A DNA stretch of 64,000 nucleotides from Acanthamoeba castellanii str. Neff (taxonomy: Eukaryota; Discosea; Longamoebia; Acanthamoebidae): the NCBI RefSeq assembly GCF_000313135.1, contig NW_004457372.1:158068-222067 (forward strand), in the 5' to 3' direction. The notes under the pieces are model-generated. The model was given only the letters and a program-made list of their open reading frames with translations. It was not told the DNA's origin and did not search any database. Below are positions 35,573 to 47,900 of the stretch, in pieces. Position 1 is the first letter of the stretch. Each line of letters opens with the position of its first letter. The position numbers and the translations under genes are program-made.

Positions 35573-37387
35573 ATGAGTCTCGATGCATTTCTTCGCGAGG
35601 AGGTCAAAGAATGGAACGATGAATCAGCGATGCGGGAGTTCTTCGCGCCTCTGCCCTTGTCTCGAGAGCTAGACCCGCACAGATGGGACTCATTGATGAA
35701 CTTCTGGTCCGAGCGGGTGCTGCCTTCCGCCATGCGGCACACCAACTCCCTCTCCTTCACAATCGATCAATTGAAGTCGAGCCTCAAGTGCGATGGCTAC
35801 TTTCCAGCTGGCCTGGACAGCATCGTGGTACGAACGAACCCGGCTCCACAGAACGATTGGGCGACTACTTTCGCTAGCTCCTTGAAAGAGTCATCAATCA
35901 AGCATCAATTTATCCATTACTGTCTCTACGTGCAGGCAGAGATGAACCGCAAGGGCATGGTCGTGGCCGAGGGCCAGGTGGCGGCCCAGACGGCGGGCTG
36001 GGGCTCGTGGCTGTGGGGCAACCTTGTGGCGCGGCCCATCTCGTGGGGCTGGAGTCAGGTGGTCGCGCCTGCCGAGGCCGAGCCGGCCACTGTCGATCCC
36101 AAGGCCCGCCTCGTTCTCCTGCCGCTCCTCAAGGTCTGCCCCCACCCATTGTTCGCCCTATCGTTGTCTCACACGTACGATCGCACACGGCAGGCCAAGG
36201 CCGATGAGGTGCTGTCCAAGCACGCGGACGGTGTGTTTGCTGCCGACCATCTGGTCACCCAGCGGCAGCTGCTCGACACCACGGGCCTCAACGCGCAGGA
36301 CCTGCAGATCCTCCTCACCTACATGCACGCCAACGGCAAGGCCGCCCTGTTTGAGACCGCCCGAGGAGAGAAGGTAGTAATCTGGCCTAGGCCTTGCTCA
36401 CTGCGCGTACACGTCTGAGAGAGTCACGTCTTTCGTTTCGTCAGGCGGTCAAGCTGGCGAAGGCCGGAGAGAGCAAGGTGGAGCTCAATGAGGCGGACAA
36501 GGGCATCCTGCAGCTGAAGGAGACCCTCGGCTCGTTGGAGAAACAAGAGGGCCAACTCAGCAAGGACATTGATGGGTACGACTACAGGCCTGGACTGAGC
36601 GAGAGCTGTGACAAGCTACTCCCTTCGTTTGCGCACTCACGCACGTACGACGCACATGACGCACACTACACGCGCAGATGTCGAGTGAAGGCGACGAACT
36701 GGCTTAAGAAAAAGAACAAGCCCAAGGCGATGATGGAACTCAAGCGCAAGCAGAGGCTGCAGTCCGTCCTCGACAAGCGACTGTCGTTCATCGAGAACAT
36801 TCACCAGATCCTCCACACCATCGAACAGACCCAAACTGACAAGGAGGTACCATCGGCGCCACACCTCTTTGCCTCAAGCCCATATCCAACTAAGGCCGTG
36901 TCGTGTCGTGTCGTGCGATCAGATGATCGACCAATTCAAGCTGGGCGTGGATACGCTCAAGCGAGTCCGCGAGGAGTCCGGGGTGACCGTGGAGGCCGTG
37001 GACCAGGTCATGGACGACCTCCAGGATGCCCTGCTCGACCAGCGAGAGATCGACGACGCCATCTCCTCCGGCCAGGAGCAGCTCAGCTCAGTCGACGAGG
37101 CCGAGCTCGAGGAGGAGCTTGCCCAGCTCGTCGCCACAGCGCTTCCTCTCCCCGCCGCTGCCGTCCCTGTCGCCGCTGCGGCCGCCACTCCCGTCCGACA
37201 GCAGCAGCCCGAGGCCCAGCAGCAGCCCAGGCAGACGGAGGACGCGGAGGTGGCGTCGCTTGCCGCGCTGCTGGCTGGCATGCCCTCGGTGCAGCACCTG
37301 CCCGACCCGGCCAACGTGAAGGAGGCCAAGGAGCATGACGAGGACGACTCCCTGCCCGATCTCGATTCGCTCCAGTTTGCCGGCTGA
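35573..37387 (+). CDS. CHMP7: ESCRT-III protein CHMP7
   Basis: Six or so exons from ATG 35573 (MSLDAFLREEVKEWNDES) to the stop at 37387. The N-terminal half is the CHMP7-specific winged-helix region (FWSERVLPSAMRHTNSLSFT; GWGSWLWGNLVARPISWGW; VTQRQLLDTTGLNAQDLQIL). The C-terminal half is a Snf7/ESCRT-III core of basic then acidic helices (DKGILQLKETLGSLEKQEGQ; WLKKKNKPKAMMELKRK; AVDQVMDDLQDALLDQREID), followed by an Ala/Gln/Pro linker and a C-terminal helix with LPDLDSLQFAG. CHMP7 acts at the nuclear envelope to recruit CHMP4/VPS4 for resealing and is also linked to endosomal sorting. The two-part layout separates it from other CHMPs, which have only the core. Confidence 0.9.
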
Positions 37388-37530
37388 GCGCTCTTGGGGT
37401 GGCGAGCGAGATGATGATGATGGCGTCCCCCAACCTCTCCCTTTTTGAATGTACATACTTTCTTTTTGCAAGCCCGATCGAGGTTGATTGATCATTTTTT
37501 TGTTTTAAACGAAGGTTGTACTGCGTGGTC

Positions 37531-39418
37531 TCAGTTGAGCCTGCGTTCGCTGGTGGTGCGCACGTCGCCCCTGCTCGCGCCACCGCCGCTGCCGCCCAGG
37601 TTGCGCTGCGATCGCTCGCGGATGACCCGCGCCTTCTTGTGCCAAAGCGTACGATCGCCGCTGCCACTGTTGCCGTTGGCGTTGACGCCGGCGTGGGCTC
37701 GGCTCGGGCTGGCGCGCGAAGAGGTCGACCCCACGGAGCCGTTGTTGTTGTTGTTGCGGGCCGCGGCGCCCTCGATGGCGGCCGTCATGCGGTCGCGCGA
37801 GCTGAGCGGCACGGGGATGTCGCCCGACCGCGGCGACGCCCACGAGTAGGACTTGCCCAGGCTCGGACGGCGGCCCTGGGCCTGGGCCTGGCGCTGGCGT
37901 CGCGTCTCCTCGATCCGCTCGTTGACCTTACGCGCCCTCTCCCTGTCCTTCCACCTGTGCGCCCTCTCCACTTCTTCTTCTTCCTCGTCATCTTCATCTT
38001 CATCTTTTTCGCCCCTGTCCACGTCAGCATTTTCGTCGACGAGCCGCTGTTGAACGTAGCGGCCGACCAGCTTGGCGCCGCCGATGGCCGCGCTCGTGGC
38101 GAGGCCGCCCATGCTGCCGCTCATCGTCTGCGGCTCGCTGTGGCCTCGGGTCGGTACCACCTTCTTGTGGGTCCTCGCGCTGGCCGTCCGTACCACCTCC
38201 TTGCCCTTCTCCTCCTCCTTCTTCCTCTTGGACGATGTCGAACTGGTTCCATTTTCCTTCTTCGCTGTAGCGAGACCCAAGCGACGACGACGTGCGGCGT
38301 GCTCATCGTCTTCTTCATCCTCTTCTCCGCTGGGCTGAAGTGGGGCGGAGAGGCCTCGGTCGAGACTGGCGCGCTTGGAGCGGAAGCCCACGCGCTCCTC
38401 GGTGCCGCGGCGCCGCTGGGCCGCCCGCTCGAGGAAGCTGTCGATGGCGGCCTCCTCGGCCTTGGCCGCCTGTCGCTGCCTCGCCTGCTCCTTCTCGGCC
38501 TCCTCCTTATTCAGCTCGACCAGCGCTGCCGCCTTCTTGGCCTCCAGCTTCGCCCGATACTACACGCAGGCCAAATTTAAATTCGAATTAGCCCTAATAA
38601 GGAAAATAGAACAGATAAAAATAAAAATCACACCTAAAATAATATAATATTACCTTTTCGCGTATGCTGTGGGGGCGGTCGCTGGATTCATCCTTCTCGA
38701 GCTTGGCCGGGGAGGGGGCGCTCTGAGCCCGCTTGAGGAGATGCTCCTGCTTCCTCATCTGGCGCCTATCCTCGAGCTGGTCTTCTTCACCTTCCGACGA
38801 TTTGTTGTTTCGCGATTCATCCTCATCTTCTTCGTCAGCGGCAGCGCTCGCCCTCCGTTGCTTGCGCCTGTCCTCGAGTTCGCTCTGCCGCTTGCGCTCC
38901 TCTTCTTCCCTCCTCTTCCTCTCTTTCTCCTGGAATTTCCCTCCACCAATTTCTCTTTCTTTTCTCTTCTCTTCCTTCGCGTAGCGCTTCTTTGATGAAG
39001 AGGATGATGCTCCGTCTCCCTCCGAATCGGATGAAGCTGCGTCGCCGCCCTTGCTCTTCTTCTTGTCGGACTTCTTCTTTCCTTTGGGAAAGATGTTTCG
39101 TACGCCCTTGAAGAATCGATTGATTTTCGACTTCTTGCGAGCCTCCTCGTACTTGTCCACCGTCTCCGAGGTCTTGCCCGCGAAGGCCTTGACCACGTTC
39201 ACCAGTGAGGCCTCCTCCTCCTCGGCTCGCAGACGGCCTCGCCGATCGGCCGCAGAAGGCGGCGAAGTTGAGCCTTCTTCGTCCTTGAAGGTGGTTCGTC
39301 TGGTCCCTTGGCCGCGGGCCACCACCATCTGCCTGTCTCGTCGCCCCTCGTCGTCCCACTTGCCGAGGGACTTGCTCATCTGGCCCATGCCCTGACCGAT
39401 CGTCTTCTTCTTCTCCAT
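37531..39418 (-). CDS. Charged coiled-coil protein of unknown function (597 aa)
   Basis: Two exons (39418-38654, 38559-37531) close exactly to 597 residues. It starts MEKKKTIGQGMGQMSKSLGKW. The N-terminus has a short defined region (NVVKAFAGKTSETVDKYEEA, then KSKINRFFKGVRNIFPKGKK). The middle is a long run of K/E/R helices (for example EKERKRREEEERKRQSELED) interrupted by acidic Ser/Asp patches; the C-terminus is Arg/Ser/Asn-rich with SLGKSYSWASPRSG, likely phosphorylation-rich. It is predicted to be cytosolic or nuclear, elongated and largely disordered. I recognise no family. Its codon use matches neighbours. It converges with CHMP7, 143 bp apart. Confidence 0.72.
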
Positions 39419-39889
39419 TCCACTCCACTGACACGCTTCTTCTCCTTCTCTTGTCTAGTTCACCTTCTTGACTACTTGCTTGTGCCTTGGCTTCTTGTGT
39501 GGTGACAACCCAGCACTGTGGGGTGGATGTGGGGAGTGGAGCGAACGCGTGCCATTGCCAACATCAGGTGAGAGGGCCAATGGCGCAACTCCACCCCAAC
39601 GCACACAGAACTGGTTCTGTGGATTTCAAGAATCCACAGTCTTGGGCCAATGGGGCATGGCCATCACACCAGAAGCACAAGGCACAAACTGACACACCTT
39701 GCCTTCCTGAACCCTGTTTTGTCCAAGCCGTGGGCTGTTTCTCCTCCACTGTGCAGATCCTGGTGGGTGGTCTGTCATCCTCTTGATATCTCAGGTTCAA
39801 CAAAAACAAGTAACACACACAACACACAAAAGTAACAAAAAGCAGTTCTTTTATTCACAAATAAATAAATAAAGGGAGGGTAAGGGAGG
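39419..39889. other. Spacer between PIG-A and coiled-coil gene
   Basis: A 471-bp region between two minus-strand genes, containing the coiled-coil gene promoter and the PIG-A 3' end (AATAAATAAATAAA near 39860). A perfect 9-bp inverted repeat lies at 39617-39639, and GGCCAATGG occurs twice (about 39578 and 39645). No convincing ORF. Confidence 0.5.
39617..39639. repeat. Perfect 9-bp inverted repeat with 5-base loop
   Basis: CTGTGGATT (39617-39625), loop TCAAG, then AATCCACAG (39631-39639). It lies in the spacer upstream of the coiled-coil gene and could form a hairpin or be a palindromic protein-binding site. Confidence 0.6.
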
Positions 39890-42560
39890 TCAGTCGTGCT
39901 TGGTCTTGATGGTGGCGCGCGGGTCAGATCGCGATGGTGCGGTGGCCTGGGGGTAGACCGAGATCCAAGGCGAAGGAAGAGATGGCGACGATGAAGGCGA
40001 GTGCGGTGATGAAGACGATGATGAAGATGATGATGATGAAGAAGATGATGATGAAGAAGAGGAAGAGGTCATCTTCGGTGGGAAGGGGACGGCGATGTCG
40101 ATCTCGGCGCTTGGGTAGAAGTATTCGAAGACCATCCACAGGAGGAAGGTCACGATCCAGCCCGTCACCATGATCTTACCGCACCACCACCCCGTGCCAT
40201 GCAACCTGCACCACCACCACCACCCAACTCAGTCATGGCACACACGGCACACGACACGACACGACACGCGCGACACATGACACGACACACGGCACGTCAC
40301 GCGACACGATACGGACCTCTTCATGCGGTCGAGGGCGGAGCGGATGGGGGTGTTGGCGATGGAGTCGTAGACGCGCTCGGTGCGCGTGGTGACGTTCATC
40401 CAGCTGTACATCTTCCCGATCTGGGCGTTGAAGTCGTAGAACGCCTCGGCCGGTCGCCCGCGCGCGAGCGGGATCACCTCCACCAGCGCCTCCATAATCT
40501 CTGATGTTTCGTTGTTTTGTCAGCGCGTGTCGTGTCGTGTCGTGTCGTGTCGTGTCGTGTCGTGTCGTGTCGTGTCGTGTCGTGTGCGTGTGTGCGGTGG
40601 TGTGTGCGGGTCGCACCGCTGGGCTTGGGCTCGGCCAATCGGAGCATGTGGGGCGGCAGCACCTCGGGCACGCCGCCGACCTTGGTGGAGACGACGAGCA
40701 GCCCGCACGAGGCCGCCTCCACGATCGCGATACAGAAGGCCTCCGTCAGCGAACAGTTCAGGAAAATGTCGCCTCTCGTCAGAACCTCCCGCACCTGCTC
40801 CGCGCGTGTCGTGTCGTGTCATGTCAGCCCCGCGCGTGTCGTGTCGTATGTGTCGTGTCATGAAGAAAAGAACGCACGCGATCGTGTTTGAGGTTGCCCA
40901 GCATCTCGACGCGGTCGTGGAGCTGGTGCCGCTCCCGCATCTCCTCCAGGTCGAGCCGCTTGGGGCCGTCGCCGCCGATGAGCCAGTGCACGTCGGGAAA
41001 CCGCCGGCAGACCTCGGGGATGACGTCGACCAACAGGTCCACTCCCTTTCGATACACCAGCCGACTGATCACCACGATCGTGACTGCACCGACGTGAGTG
41101 TCGTGTCGTGTCGTGTCGTGTGCGTGTCGTGTGTGGTGCGTGTTGTGTCGTGCGCAGAGGGTTAGGTGGCGTACGTCTTCCGCAGATGCGATTGGCGGGT
41201 TCGGGCACGAACGCGGAGCTGTCCACGGCGTTGGGGATGACCGACACGCCAGACGGATGTATCTGCGCTCGCAGTACCGTGTTCTCTTTACTGCACACGA
41301 CACACGACACACGACACACGACACGCGCACGACCCACGCACACGACACACGACACACGACACACGACACACGGGGTCAGTTTGAGAGAGAGAGAGAGAGA
41401 GAGAGAGGAAATGAAAGGGGGAAAGGAGAAAAGAAAGGAAAGGAGTGGTGCACCTGGTGTTGGAGACGCAGATGACGTGGCTCACGTTGGAGAAGACGAT
41501 CTTGAGGAGCTTGTTCATGTGGATGCTGCTGGCGTCGGCGAAGCCGAACAGCGAGTGGTCGGTGAAGACCGATGGGTAGCCCATCACCCCCGAGTGCAGC
41601 AGCGCCTCGAGCGCAAACGTAGAGAATGCCTGCGACACGTGTGTCACACACGTCAGGCCGTGTCGTATGTTAGTGTGTGTCGTGTGTCGTGTGTCGTGTG
41701 TGTCGTGTCGTGTCGTGTGTGTGTCGTGTCGTGTCGTGTCGTGTCGTGTGTTGTGTCGTGTAAAAAGAAAAGAAAAAGAAAAAGAAATACATACGCCATG
41801 GGCGTGGACGATGTCGATTTGCTCGCGCAGGAGGATGCAGCGGAAGTAGGGGAAGGTGAGGAGGATGCTGGGCAGCGTGTTTTGCAGAATGATCGGAATG
41901 TGCGGCAGGTAGTACACCTACATGGCACGCAGCACCGCACACGCACACACGCACGCACGCAGCACCGCACACGCACCACCGCACAAGAAGTGCGGCGTCA
42001 GCGAGAACGCAAGAGAAGAGGCACTGCGCAGTGCGGGCGCACCTTCACGCCACTCGAGAGATAGCGCACGCCCTCCCGATTGCCATAGCTGTGCGTCACA
42101 ATCACCACCTGATCATCCCCGACGCTCCGTGAGTGCCCACACGACACGCCACACGCCACACGACACACGCCACACGACACACGCCACACGACACACGACA
42201 CACGACACACGACACACGACACGCACGCAGCACCATGCACATGAAAAAGATGATAATAGAAAAAAATAAAGAATAAAGATGATAAATAAATAAAAATATA
42301 AATAAATAACTAGAGATGTGTACTTTGTGGCCGCGCAGGACGAGGCAGGAGGCCACCTGGTAGAGGTGGTTCTCCACGCCGCCCATGTTGGGGTAGAAGA
42401 AATCGCAGAACATGGCCACGTTGTAAAATCGTTTCCTCCTCGCTACGTGCCCTGACGCTGCCGATTGCGGTGAATGCGGAGGCGTCGTCGATGCACTTCC
42501 AGAAGTAGCGCCTGGCGCATGCCCTCCCTCCTCCTCTCCGCCCTCGCGCGGCAGCTCCAT
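39890..42560 (-). CDS. PIGA: PIG-A, catalytic subunit of GPI-GlcNAc transferase
   Basis: About nine exons from ATG 42560 to the stop at 39890. After a 40-residue low-complexity N-terminus the protein follows PIG-A closely: [136 protein letters not shown] (the E-x7-E motif of GT4), [34 protein letters not shown], and a C-terminal membrane span ([14 protein letters not shown]). It transfers GlcNAc to phosphatidylinositol at the ER, the first step of GPI-anchor synthesis. Odd: a run of more than 15 serines follows the membrane span, encoded by ATC/ATG-type repeats at 40000-40070. Introns are nearly pure CGTGT repeats. Confidence 0.94.
40519..40590. repeat. (CGTGT)n array in a PIG-A intron
   Basis: About 13 uninterrupted CGTGT units, the purest of many such arrays in the window. 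Similar arrays lie at 28224-28310, 41669-41760 and 63305-63400, and reverse-complement forms at 28680-28795 and 41290-41370. Confidence 0.9.
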
Positions 42561-42665
42561 TCGACGATTTGTGGTGCCACCAAATAAAAATAAATAAATA
42601 AATAACGGTTTTATTTTATTCTTTTTGAATTATTTCTTTGAAGAGATCAGCAAGGAGAGAGAGAG

Positions 42666-44874
42666 ATGGAGGTGGATGACGAGAGGCGATCGTGGGAGGA
42701 AGACGAGGGAGATGGCGACGAGGGCAGTGCGCGGCTGGCGTGGGAGCGCGACTACGAGCGGACGTGGGAGGTGGTCCAGGAAGATGCCACCGGCGCACTC
42801 GACACCCACTCCTTCCTCCACTCCCAACAGCGCCTCCGCCGGTCCCGCCCCCATCCTCATTTCTTTCTTATTTATAAATCTTATTTATAAATCTTATTCT
42901 TATTCATTTTTTATATTTAGTTATTTATTTGCATTTTATTTAGAAATTAACACAATTTTATAATAAGATTTCTTCATTGTGTTTTTAGATATTTGCATTT
43001 ATCTGTTTTTTTAATTTATTTGTATTTGTATTTTTTTCGTGTCAAGAGCGGAGAGGGAGCAGCTGGGCGGCGGGGCGGGTGGGCGGGTGGTGCGGCGCGG
43101 GATGCAGCGGCACGTGTTCCTCGTGGTCGACCTGTCGCAGGCCATGGACGACGCCCACGACATGAAGCCCTCGCGCCTCGCCGTCACCCTCAAGATCGTC
43201 GAGGTGCGCACACGCACACGCACACACGCGACACGACACGCACCGCACACGCGCAACCGCACGCACTGCACGGGGCTGACCGCACACGCACACGCACACG
43301 CACACGCAGTCGTTCATCAGGGAGTACTTTGAGCAGAACCCGATCGCACAGCTGGGCATCGTCATCATGCGCGACGGCGCCGCCGAGAAGCTCTCCGAGC
43401 TCGGCGGTACGCGCGTGTCGTGTCGTGTCATATCGCGTGTCGCGTGTCGTGTGTGCGGTGAGTGTCGTGCGCGTGTGTTGTGTGTGCGGTGAGTGTGCGG
43501 TGCGTGTCGTGTTGACCCGGGGGGGGGGGCGTGCAGGGAATCCGGCGAGACACATCGGGGTGCTCAAGGACAAGGCGTCGACGGGCGGATCGGCCTCCCT
43601 CCAGAACGCCATCGAAGAGGCCTACTCCTCCCTATGGCACGCACGACACACACGACACATGACACGCACGACACACGACACACGCCGCGACACGCACGCG
43701 CACACAACGCGCGCACGACACGACACGACGCTCATGGGAGAGGGGGGGCGCAGTCACGTGCCCAAGTACGGGAGCCGCGAGATCGTGGTTCTGTTCGCAG
43801 GGCTGGCCACGTGCGACCCTACCGACATCAAATCCACCATCTCCAAACTCAAGGTACACGCACCGCACACACGACCGCACACACGACACGCGTACGTGTG
43901 CTCACCAGGACACACGCACACGACACACACGACACACACGACACACACGACACACGACACACACGACCACCACACACACACACGACACACACACACACGA
44001 CACACACACGACACACACAACAGAAAGACAGCATTCGGTGTTCGATCGTGGGCTTGTCGGCCGAGATTCACATCTGCCGCGTCCTGGCCGAGTCCACCGA
44101 CGTACGCCCACCACCATCGCTTGTGCGGCGCGCGTGTGCGATTCTCACATTGCGGCGTGTGCGGCACGCGTGTGCATGTGCGGTGGCGCGTGTGCGTACA
44201 CAGGGCACGTACGGTGTGGCGCTGCACGAGGGCCACTACCGGCAGCTGGTGTTCGCCCACGTCTCGCCGCCGCCCGCGCAGCCCCAGCAGGTCGCCTCGT
44301 CCCTCATCCGCATGGGCTTCCCCACCCGCAAGCGCGACCACTTCCCCTCCTTCTGCTCCTGGTACCCCCTCCCCCTGTGCGTGTCGTGCTGCGGGCGTGT
44401 GCGGTAGGCGTGTGCGGTGGGTTGACCCGTGCGTGTCGTGTCGTGCGGCGTGTGCGGCCAGCCACAAGAGTCTGCGGCGGGAGGGCTATGTGTGTCCGCA
44501 GTGCGGGGCCAAGTGCTGCGAGCTGCCGATGGAGTGCCCCGTGTGCGGCCTCACGCTGGTCTCCTCGTCCCACCTGGCCCGCTCCTACCACCACCTCTTC
44601 CCCCTGCCCCTCTTCCAAGCCGTCCCCTTAGCCCCCACGTACGACACGACACGACACGACACGACACGACACGACCGCACACGCTGATGTGTGGGGGGGG
44701 AGCAGGGAGGAGGTGGTGTGCTTTGGGTGCCGCCGGCGGGTGAAGGGGTCGTCCACGACGAGTGGCGCCGAAGTCTACGCGTGCCCGCGGTGCGCCCGTA
44801 GCTTCTGCTACGAGTGCGACGTGTTCGCGCACGACCTCCTCCACACCTGCGCCGGCTGCGAAGTCCGACCATGA
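42666..44874 (+). CDS. GTF2H2: TFIIH subunit p44 (SSL1/GTF2H2)
   Basis: Exons from ATG 42666 ([20 protein letters not shown]) to the stop at 44874. The N-terminal part is a von Willebrand A-like domain: [87 protein letters not shown] and [14 protein letters not shown]4 zinc region follows ([31 protein letters not shown]), and then a C-terminal RING-like finger ([38 protein letters not shown]). p44 holds the XPD helicase in TFIIH and is needed for RNA polymerase II initiation and nucleotide excision repair. The gene is divergent from PIG-A (105 bp) and converges on the CobW-RasGEF gene (92 bp). Introns are CACACG and GTGCG repeats plus one long AT-rich intron (42860-43045). Confidence 0.93.
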
Positions 44875-44966
44875 CACTCGCGCGCGCGTGTCGTGTCGTG
44901 TCGTGTTCTCAATTTTTTGAAAACTCTCTTTTTCTCTTTTGTTGGGTTGTACATTGGCTCGAGCGC

Positions 44967-47900
44967 TCAGTTCTGGGGCCGGCGCGGTTCGCGGACGAGG
45001 GAGAGGTCGAAGAGGTCCTTCTCCTCGAGGTGCGGGAGCTCGCGGAGGAAGGTGTGGATCGGTTCGTTGGCCTGGATCTGGTAGGGGGTGACCTGGTACT
45101 GGTTGACCTCCTCGATCACGCGGTAGATCAGCTCCCGCTTGCCCAGGTTGATCAGGTTGTCCACCTTGTCCGGGTTGCCGTCCTCCATGAACGTCAGGTC
45201 CGACAAATACACTCCCCTGTACGTGTCATGCCATTAGCAAGGGGGCGGGTGGGGGCTGGAAGGGGCGGGAGGGGGCGGCGGGTGGGGCGAGAAGGGGGGG
45301 GTACAGGTAGGGGATGCAGGGTGGGGAGGAGGTGTGGAGGATGTTGCGGTAGTTGCTGAAGGAGCCCTGCGGGTTCATGATCTCCTCGAGCCGCTTGAAG
45401 GCCTTCGTGAGCTTGCCCTTGATGTCCTTCTTCGTCGCCCGCAGCCGCGATATCGGACTCGTGTTGATCCCCGCAATTATACTCTGCGCGTGCGCGTGCG
45501 TGTCATTCATCGTGTGTCGTGTTGTGTGCCGTACGTGTCATGCGCCGTGCGTGTCGTGTCGTGTGCCGTGCGTGTCGTGTCGTGTCGTACGCGTGTGTCG
45601 TACCATGAGGGTGTGGAAGTTCTTGAGTTTGAAGAGCTGGTCGGAGATGGCGATGAACTTTTCGAAGATCTTCTTGCGGGCCTTGTGGGTGTCCTCGTTG
45701 AGGATCATGGTCGAGACCCAGAACGAGAGCTTGTTCGCCCGGTGGATCAGGGCCATCACGTTGGGCGACCGGTGCTGCAGCGACTCCTTGTTCCACGATT
45801 GGCCCAACAACTCCGACCCCTGTGTGTCGTGTGTGTCGTGTGCGGTCGTGTCGTAAGCGGGAGGGGCTGGAGGGGGCTGGAGGGGGCGGGTGGGGGCTGG
45901 AGGGGGCGGGCGTACGGAGATGGAGGAGTAGATCTCGAACTCGATGAGGGTGAGCTGGCGGGCGAGGTCCTCGGCCTTCATGCTCATGAAGAGGGCCGAC
46001 ACGCTCGACACCTGCGGCGCCACCAGCTCCTGCGGCTTGATGAACATCGTCTTCATCTTGTCCTTCCGCTCCAATATCTGCGCGCGCGTGTGTGCGGTAT
46101 GTCAGGAATGCACACTCGTTGTGTGTGTGTGTGTGTGTGTGCGGTATGCCAAGAATGCACGCGTGTGTCGTGTTGTGTTGTGTGTCGTGTCGTGTCGTAC
46201 GCGGTTTTGGAGTTCCTTGGCGACCATGCCGGCGAGGTCGGGGTTGTTCTGCTCGAGGGTGCCGCCGACAAAGTCGAAGATCTGCTGGATGAGCTCCTCG
46301 TCAAAGTCGAAGAACTGGTTCTCCACCCAATACTTGAGCACCACGCACACCCGCAGCTGAATGGCCTTCACCCGCGACGCGTCCACCCGGTCCGTTCGCA
46401 CGTTGTACCTGCGCGTGCCGCACGCACGACACACACACGACACACGCGCGCGTGTTAATGACACGACACGCACGGCACGACACGACACGCATGGCACGAG
46501 TACCGTTGGAGGAGTTTGTCGAAGAGCTTGGCGGGGGTGGTGAAGGACTGGTAGGTGGTGATGAAGGTCTTCAGGAATCGGTTGTCGTACTGGGTGTCCG
46601 AGGTGAGGGCCTCCACCAGCTTGTTGAGCGAGCCGGCCATGATCTTGTTGTTCTCCTTGCTCTCCCTACACCAACCGCACACACCAACCGCACACACCAA
46701 CCGCACGCACGGCACACACCGCACGCACAGGTGAGACGCGCGTTGCACACGGCACACACGGCACACACGGCGCGTGTCACGTGGGCGTACTCTTTTTTGC
46801 CGCCGGTGGCGGCGGCGGAGTGGAGGGGCGCGACGAGGGGCGAGGCGGCGTCGCGGGCGTCTTTGGCGGCGGCTGACGTCACCTGGAACGACCCACGCCG
46901 CAGATTCGACGAATTCTCCGCCTCCTCCTCCCAAATGTCGACATCATCCCGCATCGACTCCAGCATCGCCTCCGCATCCTGTCCCCACCGCACACGCCGA
47001 CCGCACACGTCCGTCACCAACCGCACGACACGACACGCGCGCCACACGACACACACAGCACGACACGACACGTACGGCGAGGGAGTGGTGGCGGAGGGAG
47101 TTGGTGCGGTTCTCGCGGGCCTTGCGGTGTCGGTAGATGAGCTTGCAGGTCTCGGTGAGGTCGAGCAGGGTGACGATCTTTTTGCACATCGTCGACACGA
47201 TGGCGGCCAGGTAGAGAATGATGGGTCCGCTGTTGGCGGTCAGGAACAGGTTCGAGCGGAGCGACGACAGGGCCTGGCGGGCGAACAGCATCAGCCCGCT
47301 CGACTGCTCGAAGATCAGCTTCTCGTTCATGCGCGCCAGGATCCACGTCTGGTAGTGCCCTGTGTGTCGTGTCGTGTCGTGTCGTGTCGTGTGTGTGTCG
47401 TGTGTGTGTCGTGTGTCACATTGTCCACATTCCACCGCATTCCAGACAGGTGTGAGTGCATTCCAAGCGGGTGTGGGTGCGAGCACATTCCAGGCGCATT
47501 CCAGAGGGAGGCGGCACCGGTGGCGGCGGCGACGGTCTGTTCGTCGGCCTTGCCGGCGGGCGGGATGCTCTCGATGGCGGTGAGGAGGTTGTTGAGGATC
47601 TTCCCAAAGACCGACGGCGCCGAGTACTTGCCGCTCACCTCCATGCACAGCCCGACCACGTTGCGCAGCAACCGCCCGACCGCGGCCACGCTCGCCTCCA
47701 ATCCTAACATCGGAGCAACCACAACAGCAACAGCAACCGCAATTGTTGTCATTAAGTGGTTACATGGCAACAACTTAATGGTTGGAGTCGACAAGAAATA
47801 TGGTTGGTTGGTGGTACCGTTGGCTTGCTCGGCGAGGGCGGCCGGGTCGAGGTCGGGCGCCTGGGCCTGGAGCACATACTCGTTGGCCGACACGATGAAG

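Noticed and set aside
39487..39786. 99-codon plus-strand ORF in the spacer before PIG-A
   Set aside because: No ATG-led coding bias or family; it overlaps the hairpin and promoter-like motifs.
43042..43431. Minus-strand ORFs across the p44 gene
   Set aside because: Shadow frames of confirmed p44 exons and CA repeats.
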